From: DALYDP01 sp964541635
GTDB lineage: Bacteria > Patescibacteriota > Gracilibacteria > Peribacterales > Peribacteraceae
Direction: 5' to 3'
DNA length: 28,005 nucleotides
NCBI GenBank assembly: GCA_964541635.1
Contig: CAZIQM010000009.1
Location: 1 to 28,005 of the forward strand
Part shown: piece after piece, positions 16,715 through 23,819 of the stretch
Position numbering within the stretch: the stretch's first letter is position 1
Layout: the number at the start of each line of letters is the position of its first letter
The notes under the pieces: model-generated
The model's input: the letters and a program-made list of their open reading frames with translations, nothing else
The model's database searches: none
What the model was told of the DNA's origin: nothing
Made by a program: the position numbers and the translations under genes

Positions 16715-19700
16715 ATGCTCGTGCGCTACGCCCTTGGCTTCCTGAGCGCCGCCGCCATCGCGTTGGTGGTTTTCACCGTGCAACCCGGGTCCAGGAGTTT
16801 TCGGGATTTCGCGCTTGTCGGGAATCTTTCCGTTTCTACGAATATTTCCACCGCTCTTTCGACCCCTCCGTCGTCCCCGCCCTCGTCGGGTTCCTCCAGT
16901 TCGTCGACCTCGCCGTGCTGGGGCTACGGCGACAGTTGCGTCTCCAACCCCGGCGGGTGCTGCGCGGCATCATCGCTCGCGTGCAAGATCGCGGGGAGCC
17001 AGATGCTCTGTTTGCCCGCCACGTGCTCCATGGATTACGTGACCTGCATGTTCGATTTCGAATGTTGCAGCGGCGCGTGCAATGCCAATCAATGCGGTTC
17101 ATCGAGCAGCAGTGAATCCAGCGATTTCTCGTTGCCCAGCGAATACTGCGGCGACGGCATCACGCAGGCGTCCCTCGGCGAACAGTGCGACGACGGGAAC
17201 GGCAGCGATGACGATTCTTGCACCATCACCTGTCAAAACACGTACTGCGGGGACTACATCGTCCAGAACGACGATAACCCCTTCGACGACGAGGATTGCG
17301 ACGACGGTCCTCAAGACACCTCGCTCTGCGACTACGACGGCGGCGACCGCGCCGACCAGGGGTGTTCGGAAGCGAAATGCGGCGACGGGTACAAAAACCT
17401 CGCGGCGGGGGAGCAGTGCGACGATAGCAACGTGACCGACGGCGACGGCTGCGACGACAACTGCCAGATCGAGTACGCCTGCGGCGACGGTAACGTCGGC
17501 GGGCCGGAACAGTGCGACGACCACAACACGAACTCCGGCGACGGTTGCGATTCCTCGTGCAACTACGAAGCGTGCACGGGATGTTCGTTGGCCGGCGCCG
17601 ACGCCGCGAAATGCGCGGAAATCCCCCAATGCATCTTCGATGACGGCAACACGCTGCTTAAGTTTTTCACCTTCGGGTTCGCCGGTAATCCGTCGTGCAA
17701 GCAGGCGACGTCCTGCCAAACGGATCCCGTGGGCGTCTGTTGTCCCGATCCCGAGGACCCGGATCCGACCCACGTGTGCGGCGCACCCGTCCCGAAGAGC
17801 CAGTGCGAGACGACTGATCCGTTCTTCACGGCTACCTGGAAGGAGTCGCCCCAGAACACGTGCGCTTCGTGCACGCCGAAAAGTTCGTCGTCCTCGTCGA
17901 GTTCCGAGTCGTCGTCTTCATCCGCGAGCACGGGCACATGCTGCTACATGAAGCGCAATTCGACGACGGGAAACTACGAACAAATCACGGAGGCGGTTCC
18001 CTCCGAGGTCCTGCATGCCCCGTCGTGGTGCGGTTCGATCTACAAAGGCGTCTTCAACCCCGATCCGGTGCCCGATCCGTTGAAGTGCCCCGACAAGATC
18101 GACCTGAAGGTCACGAAGACCGGTCCGGGTGAGACGCTGGTGGAGCCTCTCGATGAGCTCGACTACGTAATCACGGTCACCCTCGAGTCAGGGGAGCTTC
18201 CGTCCGACGCCGTGGCAAAGGTCCTGGATAGCGTTCCCTTCGGCCTCGAGCCGGTCGGTTTGCCGACGACGGAACAGTCTGGCAAATGCAGCTGGCCCGG
18301 CGGTACCGGCATTTCGTTCGTCACGTGTCTTGCGCCGGGTGGCGTCGCAACGTTCAACTTGAAGTTCAAAGTGAAAGGAGACGGTTGCCCGAACACGGGC
18401 ATGCTCCCGAACAGCGCCATCGTGTACGCGCCCGCGGGGTACTACGACGACAACGTCAGCAACGACATCGGCTTCGCCTCGAGCACCACGCTCAAGTGCC
18501 CGACCGGCCAGGGCGTCTGTTGCGAATACACGTACGGGCAAGCGACGGCGCAGTGCAAATACCCCGTCACGGGCAGTCAGTGCACGGGCATCAACAAAGA
18601 GTTCAAGGCAGGGGAGACCGACTGCGACAAAGCCAACGTGTGCCCGCCGAAGCCGGTCGGAACATGCTGCAACGCGGCGAACTATCCGACGTCGATTTCC
18701 TGCACGAAACAGAAAACGAAAGCACAATGCACGGGTAGCACGGAGGAATGGGTCGAAGATACCAAGAACGACCACGCCGGGAAGACCTGCAACGAAATCT
18801 GCGATGAATCGTATTCCGTGACGACCTGCTGTTTCGCCGACCCGACGCAGTGCAAGATGAACATCACCCAATCGTCGTGTGAGGCGTTGGGCGGGAATCC
18901 CCAAGGACTGGGCGTGAACGATTGTTCCCAGTGCAAACCCGTCGGCGCCTGCTGCACGGTATCGCCCACCTACAGCTGCAGCGAGAACAAACAGGCGTCC
19001 GAATGCACGAGCGGCACGTTCATCAATGGCAAATCGTGCACGTGGTGCCAGTACGAAGTCGGCGTGTGTTGCGGCGCGAAGGGGCAGTCGAAGGAGAACG
19101 TGAGCAAAGACGCCTGCACCGCCCTCTCGGACTTCGCCCCCGCGCAGTGGTACGCGAACAAGGACGCGGCGTACTGTCCCCAGACGGGCGCCTGCTGCGA
19201 TCCCACCTCGGCCACGGGCTGTAGCGAGATCACGCAGGACGCGTGTTACAAGATCCCGAACGGGTCGTTCCAGGGTGTGGGCAAAAAGTGCAGCGATCCG
19301 GGTTTGTCGTGTACGAAGATGGGCGCCTGCTGCGAAGCGGGCAAGACGTGCAAGCAGTCGACGCAGAGCCAGTGCCCCTCGCCGGCGCATTGGAGCGAAG
19401 GGAAGACGTGCGAAGAAGCCTGCCCGACCGGCATGTGCTGTTATCTCGACGGCGACACCCCGAAGAACACCTGCGGCGTGAATTCGCTCGCGTGCGATAA
19501 GTTGTCCGGTTCCTTCAACGCGGGTCCTTCGTGCACCGCAGCCACGTGCAAGCGCTACTACTGTTACCAAGGTGCCTACGAAGCGACCAAGTCCTGCCAC
19601 GCGCTGGAATGGGCTCCGGGCATGAATCCGCCAGTGGAAGGAGCGATCGCGTATAATGACAAAACGTCCTGCGACCTCGGCCAGTGCAATCCGTCGGCCC

Positions 19701-22630
19701 CGAAGGGCGCGTGCTGTGCGACGTCCGGCACCTGCACCGACGACGTGACGAGTGACGCATGCAGCGGCGACTGGAAAGAGGGGAAGGCTTGCGACGAGGC
19801 CAACCTGTGCGGGTCCACCGCCAAAGCCGCGTGTTGCTCGGCATCGGGCAAGTGTTCGCTCACCACGGCCGCCGCGTGCACCGGTACCAGCAAGTTCCAT
19901 CCCGACGTGCCGCAATGTTCGCCCGTCGTGTGCGGGCAGGTCGTGTGTTGCGCGCCCCCGAACGTCCCCGGCGTGACGAAGATGTGCCAAGTCGTGAACA
20001 CCACGCAGTGCAAGAACATGGGCGGCACGGTGAAGACGGGTCTCAGTACGATCTCGTGCGACGGAAACCCCTGCGACCTCGGCGCGTGCTGCTCGCCCGA
20101 CGGCAACCAGTGTGTCCTTTCCACGTCGTCCTCGTGCTCGACCGCCAGCGGCAAGTCGTACCACGCCGGCACGACGTGCAACATGGTCGATTGCACCAAA
20201 CCCGCGCAGCAGTGTTGCCAGGTCGATGCGAGCGGCAACGCCGTGCAATGCGCGAACGCCGTCGACGCGTCGAAATGCCTGACGTCCCTGAAGCCCGAGG
20301 GGCAGAACTGCGGCGGTGAATGCGCCCAGCAGCTCTACTGCTGCACCGACGAAACGACGCCCTTGTGCAAGAGCGTCACGGACGCGGGCGGTCCGTCGAA
20401 ATGCAAGGCCGGCACATTCACCACCGGCAGCGCTTGCGCCTTCAAGTGTCCCGCGCCGGAGGACAAGAAGTACTGCTGCAACGCCGCGACGAAAGGCTGC
20501 GACGAAACCACGGCGGCCACCTGCCCCGGCGGCGGCACGCCCATGGACGAATCGTCGTGCAAGAACCAACCGGCGTGCAAGGAAGAGCCCAAGAAGTACT
20601 GCTGCGACGCCGCGACGGGCAAATGCGGCGTGGCCACGGGTGCTACGTGCACGGGCGGGCAGACGCCGTCTGAAGACGAAACCGCCTGCAACCTCGCGTG
20701 CGCGGTCGCCAAGAAGTACTGCTGCACGCCCTCGGATTCGAGCATGGACGCGCCGTCGAAGTGCGTCGAAAAAACGACGAGCACGGTGTGCGCGGGCGGC
20801 ACGTACGTGAACGATTCGTGCGGCGGCGCGTGCTCGACGACGCCCAAGCGCAACTGGTGCTGCACCAACGTGAATACCAACACCTGCGCCGCGAAGACCG
20901 AGGGCGTCGATTGTTCCCAGAAGAGCGCGGCCGGTTACTACACGCAGGGCTTCTGCATCTCGCAGTGCGAGCCCGACCCGCCGACGTGCGCCGCAGCGGG
21001 TGAGAGCTGCACCGCCAGCAAGCCGTGCTGCAACACGGCCGATTACCAGTGCGTCGGCGGCACGTGCAAAGCCAAGACCGTCGCGTGCTGCGCGTCGAAC
21101 TACGCGTGTTTCGTTCGCATCGGCACGACGTGCCCCTCGGGTGAAAAGCCGATCGCGGGCAATCCGGCGGCATGCCCGGCCGCGTCGACCAAACCGTGCG
21201 GCGAACCGCCGGTGACCGAAAAGACATTCGCGTGTTGCGACGGGCCTCTCTGCACCGAGAAAACGAAAGCGGACTGCGAAAAGGCGGGCTACAAATCCCG
21301 CAGCGAAACGTCGTGCACGGCCAACTTGTGTAACCAGCCCGAGAAGCCGATCACGTGCTGCACGAACGCTGGACGTTCCTGCAAAGAGGTGACCGCCTCG
21401 ACGTGTTCGTCGCTTGGCGGCGTGCCTTCGAAGTCCGGCGCCGCGAAGTGCGCGATCGACACGTGCCCCGCCGCCGTCGAAGGCGCGTGCTGCTTGCGCG
21501 ATTCGACGACGAATACCTTCAAGTGCTCGCCGACGATGACGAAGGAGGTGTGCGGTTCGAGCGTCGGGGGACAGTGGCTCAACCAATGCAATGAGAACAC
21601 GTGCAAGGACACGCCCGTCAGCATGTGCGATGAATCGAAGGGGTGCTACGCGATGAACCAGGATGGCACGTGCCCGGTGGATCCCGATGAATTCGCCGCC
21701 GCCCCGCGATCGTGGTGGGCGCGATTGACCGGCTGGCTCACGGGATCGTCCACGAAGGCGATGCTGGTGCCGTCGACGGGCGGCTGCTGCTGTCGCTCGA
21801 CCGGCGGTAGCAGTTCCAACGGCGGATCGTCTTCGCCGCCGGTCGCGTCGTCCTCGGTTCCTCCCGTCCCCACCTCGTCCTCGAAACCCTCCACGCCGCT
21901 CACGTGCGACAAGTGCAGCGACGTGAAAGTCCTGAGTTCGTGCACGTCGCCGTGCTCCTGGAACGGCGGCTTCAGCCTGCTCTCCATCCAGCTCTGGGGC
22001 GGATCCTGCCAAAAGGGCCCGCAGTGCCCCGGCGGGAATATCGGCGGGGACAGCGGCGCGAACGGTGGCGACGGCCAATCGTCGCGTCCGCCCGTGTCGT
22101 CGCCGCGGCCGTCGTCGTCGGTTCCCGCGTCTTCCTCCAAGCCCCCGGTGTCTTCGACGCCCGGTTCGTCGTCCGTGCCCGTCGCGTCTTCGTCCGTGCC
22201 GACGTCGTCCCATCCTTCGTCCGTGTCATCCTCGACCTCGACCAGCAGCATGTCCTCGCGGTCGAAGCGCAAAGTGGTTTCCATCGGGTTCAGCTACGTC
22301 GTCGCGTGCCCGCACGGCTTCATCCGCAACGTCGCGGGCGTCTGCACGGAGCTCATCACGTGCCCGGCCGGCGCCAGCAGGCCTGAAATCATCAACTACT
22401 GCACCAAAACGGAATGCACCGACAGTTCGAACCGCGCGGCGTGCGAAGCCGGCTGCGTGTGCGGCTGCTCCGCGGACCTCGGCACCGACACCACCAAGCG
22501 CGAAGCCGCGTCGACCTGCGTCCGCGATTGCCAAGCACACGGTAACGAGATCTGCGGTCCCGTTCCTACGGCCAATTGCTGCAGGGGATCGTGCATTGAT
22601 AAGAAATGCGGAAGTGGGAGCGGGAACTGA
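16715..22630 (+). CDS. Giant exported Cys-rich protein 4 with CC-module array
   Basis: A 1971-residue predicted surface or secreted protein of unknown function. The ATG at 16715 follows an extended -10 by 8 nt; the frame can be opened six codons earlier at a GTG (16697) that overlaps the promoter. Order: basic start and hydrophobic segment (about residues 6-23); Ser/Pro linker; four DUF4215-type units (about 145-290); two CC modules with a Ser linker; a Cys-poor DUF11-like beta-sandwich (about 462-590, starting IDLKVTKTGPGETLVEPLD); about 24 consecutive 35-48-residue modules starting with a Cys pair (about 600-1630); a CCC cluster; two Ser/Pro linkers; a basic KRKVVSIGF motif (1851-1859); and a final Cys-rich domain. 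No C-terminal anchor is seen. If all cysteines are paired, it would be an unusually disulfide-rich elongated rod. Confidence 0.92.
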   Translation: MLVRYALGFLSAAAIALVVFTVQPGSRSFRDFALVGNLSVSTNISTALSTPPSSPPSSGSSSSSTSPCWGYGDSCVSNPGGCCAASSLACKIAGSQMLCLPATCSMDYVTCMFDFECCSGACNANQCGSSSSSESSDFSLPSEYCGDGITQASLGEQCDDGNGSDDDSCTITCQNTYCGDYIVQNDDNPFDDEDCDDGPQDTSLCDYDGGDRADQGCSEAKCGDGYKNLAAGEQCDDSNVTDGDGCDDNCQIEYACGDGNVGGPEQCDDHNTNSGDGCDSSCNYEACTGCSLAGADAAKCAEIPQCIFDDGNTLLKFFTFGFAGNPSCKQATSCQTDPVGVCCPDPEDPDPTHVCGAPVPKSQCETTDPFFTATWKESPQNTCASCTPKSSSSSSSSESSSSSASTGTCCYMKRNSTTGNYEQITEAVPSEVLHAPSWCGSIYKGVFNPDPVPDPLKCPDKIDLKVTKTGPGETLVEPLDELDYVITVTLESGELPSDAVAKVLDSVPFGLEPVGLPTTEQSGKCSWPGGTGISFVTCLAPGGVATFNLKFKVKGDGCPNTGMLPNSAIVYAPAGYYDDNVSNDIGFASSTTLKCPTGQGVCCEYTYGQATAQCKYPVTGSQCTGINKEFKAGETDCDKANVCPPKPVGTCCNAANYPTSISCTKQKTKAQCTGSTEEWVEDTKNDHAGKTCNEICDESYSVTTCCFADPTQCKMNITQSSCEALGGNPQGLGVNDCSQCKPVGACCTVSPTYSCSENKQASECTSGTFINGKSCTWCQYEVGVCCGAKGQSKENVSKDACTALSDFAPAQWYANKDAAYCPQTGACCDPTSATGCSEITQDACYKIPNGSFQGVGKKCSDPGLSCTKMGACCEAGKTCKQSTQSQCPSPAHWSEGKTCEEACPTGMCCYLDGDTPKNTCGVNSLACDKLSGSFNAGPSCTAATCKRYYCYQGAYEATKSCHALEWAPGMNPPVEGAIAYNDKTSCDLGQCNPSAPKGACCATSGTCTDDVTSDACSGDWKEGKACDEANLCGSTAKAACCSASGKCSLTTAAACTGTSKFHPDVPQCSPVVCGQVVCCAPPNVPGVTKMCQVVNTTQCKNMGGTVKTGLSTISCDGNPCDLGACCSPDGNQCVLSTSSSCSTASGKSYHAGTTCNMVDCTKPAQQCCQVDASGNAVQCANAVDASKCLTSLKPEGQNCGGECAQQLYCCTDETTPLCKSVTDAGGPSKCKAGTFTTGSACAFKCPAPEDKKYCCNAATKGCDETTAATCPGGGTPMDESSCKNQPACKEEPKKYCCDAATGKCGVATGATCTGGQTPSEDETACNLACAVAKKYCCTPSDSSMDAPSKCVEKTTSTVCAGGTYVNDSCGGACSTTPKRNWCCTNVNTNTCAAKTEGVDCSQKSAAGYYTQGFCISQCEPDPPTCAAAGESCTASKPCCNTADYQCVGGTCKAKTVACCASNYACFVRIGTTCPSGEKPIAGNPAACPAASTKPCGEPPVTEKTFACCDGPLCTEKTKADCEKAGYKSRSETSCTANLCNQPEKPITCCTNAGRSCKEVTASTCSSLGGVPSKSGAAKCAIDTCPAAVEGACCLRDSTTNTFKCSPTMTKEVCGSSVGGQWLNQCNENTCKDTPVSMCDESKGCYAMNQDGTCPVDPDEFAAAPRSWWARLTGWLTGSSTKAMLVPSTGGCCCRSTGGSSSNGGSSSPPVASSSVPPVPTSSSKPSTPLTCDKCSDVKVLSSCTSPCSWNGGFSLLSIQLWGGSCQKGPQCPGGNIGGDSGANGGDGQSSRPPVSSPRPSSSVPASSSKPPVSSTPGSSSVPVASSSVPTSSHPSSVSSSTSTSSMSSRSKRKVVSIGFSYVVACPHGFIRNVAGVCTELITCPAGASRPEIINYCTKTECTDSSNRAACEAGCVCGCSADLGTDTTKREAASTCVRDCQAHGNEICGPVPTANCCRGSCIDKKCGSGSGN
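18512..21605 (+). repeat. Array of about 24 CC modules in protein 4
   Basis: A protein-level tandem array inside protein 4. The typical module begins GACC, KYCC or VTCC-like, then has a Cys after 4-12 residues, a Thr-rich segment, another Cys, a Gly/Trp-containing loop and two final Cys. Examples are GACCSPDGNQCVLSTSSSC and KYCCDAATGKCGVATGATC. Similar 'GACC...C...T...C' modules occur in large secreted proteins of Planctomycetes and others. One module (near 19552) has Tyr-Cys in place of the Cys pair, and one near 20990 has a different knottin-like spacing. Modules are clearly diverged at DNA level, so the array is old. Confidence 0.85.
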
Positions 22631-22879
22631 TCTCTCTTTGTGCATAGCGGGTATCGATCCGTCAGCGTCGGCCTTCGTCGTGCACGCGCTCCATCGATCG
22701 TCGGATGACGGTCGCGGAACGTCATGTCGATGCAACTAGGTCACGTTCGATATTCGCGCGTGTCGTTGCAGCGCACGGCGAAGTGACCGATCACGAAGAG
22801 TGGCGCCGCACCAAACGACGCCGTCCGCACATGCCGAAGAGCAACGGGGAGGGGAGCGATGGCTCCGTCGACCCGATGC
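22631..22879. other. Intergenic region between convergent genes
   Basis: These 249 nt lie between the 3' ends of protein 4 (plus) and the DsbA-like gene (minus). I see no RNA gene or clear gene. A small hairpin GGAGC/GCTCC (22853-22866) lies just beyond the DsbA-like stop, but it has no T-run in either direction, so termination here is unclear. Confidence 0.6.
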
Positions 22880-23659
22880 TCAGCGCATCGCCTTGATCGT
22901 CGCGTTGATGTACTCGACGGTGTTGAGGCCGGTGGCCATGCGGTTCTCACCGGTCGCGTTATTGTGCACCACGTAGCTCGGGGAGACTTTCACGTTGGCG
23001 TCGAGCGAGGCGTCCTGCCCCTGGCCGATCACGCGCGGGCGACCGAGATGGTCGTTCATGCACGCGTCGAAGTCGGCTCGCTTGGCACCCACCGCTTCCG
23101 CCGTGGCGCCGAGGCTGTTGACCGTGAGGTCCGACTGGGCGAACGCGACATCGAAAAATGCCCAGAAACCCTTGTTTCCGAGCTGTTTGAAGACGCACTC
23201 CGCGGCCTCGCCGGGCGTGAAATCCGCTTGGCTCATCGGGAAGTGCCGGTAGACCCACTGCACCTGTCCGTTGCTCGCGTCGACGATCTTCTTCGCTTCC
23301 GGGTGGAACAGCGCGGCATACTTGTTGCCGAAGTTCGAGTACTCCACGATCGCGATCGGCGCTGTCGGCGAACCGTACACGTGGTCCTTGTCGTCGAAGG
23401 GCTTCAGCACGATCGAGGGATCGGCCGTGGGCAGGTCCTTGTCGCCCGTGTAGTCGGCGACCTGGTCCATGCTCGTGATATCGGGCGTCTCGATCGATTC
23501 TTCTTCCGTCGCGATCGGCGCCGCTCCTTGCCACAGCGTGTTGTAGACGAGCCATCCGAGCGCGGCGATGACGCCGAGGACGATGACGAAGAGGACGATT
23601 GTCTTCAGGCGGTGCGGGCGCTGCTCGGTTGTTTGCGCGCCCTGTTGAGGCGTATCCAT
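22880..23659 (-). CDS. Membrane-anchored DsbA-like thioredoxin-fold protein lacking CxxC
   Basis: A 259-residue protein related to the DsbA/Thioredoxin_4 family. It has a short cytoplasmic N-terminus, one membrane helix (about residues 19-42, KTIVLFVIVLGVIAALGWLV), a linker, then a fold outside the membrane starting at YGSPTAPIAIVEYSNF. In active relatives the next residues are of the type xCPxCxxFHPE; here they are GNKYAALFHPE, so both catalytic cysteines (positions 112 and 115) are Asn and Ala. The rest of the fold is kept: VYRHFP, AAECVF, FDACM and a cis-Pro-type VSPSY segment. It should therefore not catalyse thiol exchange at the normal site; chaperone, scaffold or binding roles are possible but unproven. 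The ATG at 23659 is chosen because a TACTCT box lies exactly 7 nt upstream; the frame runs open to 24058, but that part overlaps protein 5. It is divergent from protein 5. Confidence 0.9.
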   Translation of the reverse strand: MDTPQQGAQTTEQRPHRLKTIVLFVIVLGVIAALGWLVYNTLWQGAAPIATEEESIETPDITSMDQVADYTGDKDLPTADPSIVLKPFDDKDHVYGSPTAPIAIVEYSNFGNKYAALFHPEAKKIVDASNGQVQWVYRHFPMSQADFTPGEAAECVFKQLGNKGFWAFFDVAFAQSDLTVNSLGATAEAVGAKRADFDACMNDHLGRPRVIGQGQDASLDANVKVSPSYVVHNNATGENRMATGLNTVEYINATIKAMR

Positions 23660-23666
23660 GGCGATC

Positions 23667-23672
23667 AGAGTA
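23667..23672 (-). promoter_or_regulatory. -10 box for the DsbA-like gene
   Basis: On the minus strand this reads TACTCT and ends 7 nt before the ATG. No Shine-Dalgarno sequence is present, so the transcript would be leaderless. Confidence 0.5.
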
Positions 23673-23723
23673 CCGCAGGTTTTCCGGGCACCGCCAGGAG
23701 CTTCTGCTTGACGCGTGTCGGTA

Positions 23724-23741
23724 GTTTGCTGCTCTGCAAAC
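23724..23741. promoter_or_regulatory. Inverted repeat in the divergent promoter region
   Basis: GTTTGC (23724-23729), loop tgctct, GCAAAC (23736-23741), then an A-run. The T-run orientation does not fit a terminator for either flanking gene. It lies between two divergent starts and could be a regulator site; that is only a positional inference. Confidence 0.35.
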
Positions 23742-23801
23742 AAAAAACAGTTGTCCGTTTCCGCAAGGGTTTCGCGCGTGATAGATGCGCGAATCTTCTG
23801 G

Positions 23802-23807
23802 TAGTCT
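23802..23807 (+). promoter_or_regulatory. Possible -10 box for giant protein 5
   Basis: TAGTCT (23802-23807) fits the TAnnnT pattern and lies 12 nt before the ATG at 23820, implying a leader of about 5 nt without a ribosome binding site. Confidence 0.4.
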
Positions 23808-23819
23808 TCAGCCAATCCC

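Noticed and set aside
2284..22213. Very long minus-strand open frames (up to 1341 codons, e.g. 18188-22213, 10647-14387, 4346-7675)
   Set aside because: They lie antisense to clear Cys-rich genes, and the one checked (18188-22213) is in codon register with protein 4. GC-rich sense codons avoid TTA, CTA and TCA, so antisense stops are rare; the translations show no recognisable domain.
10587..22630. Recoding of TGA (as Gly) as in some Patescibacteria
   Set aside because: TGA ends three of the giant genes (10587, 16645, 22628) at sensible positions, each followed by intergenic sequence or a new promoter, and no internal TGA occurs in the frames.
22853..22866. Hairpin as terminator for the DsbA-like gene or protein 4
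   Set aside because: The stem is only 5 bp and has no T-run on either strand.
22705..22896. Possible 63-aa plus-strand gene between convergent genes
   Set aside because: No recognisable similarity, no promoter or ribosome binding site of the type seen elsewhere, and it overlaps the 3' end of the DsbA-like gene.
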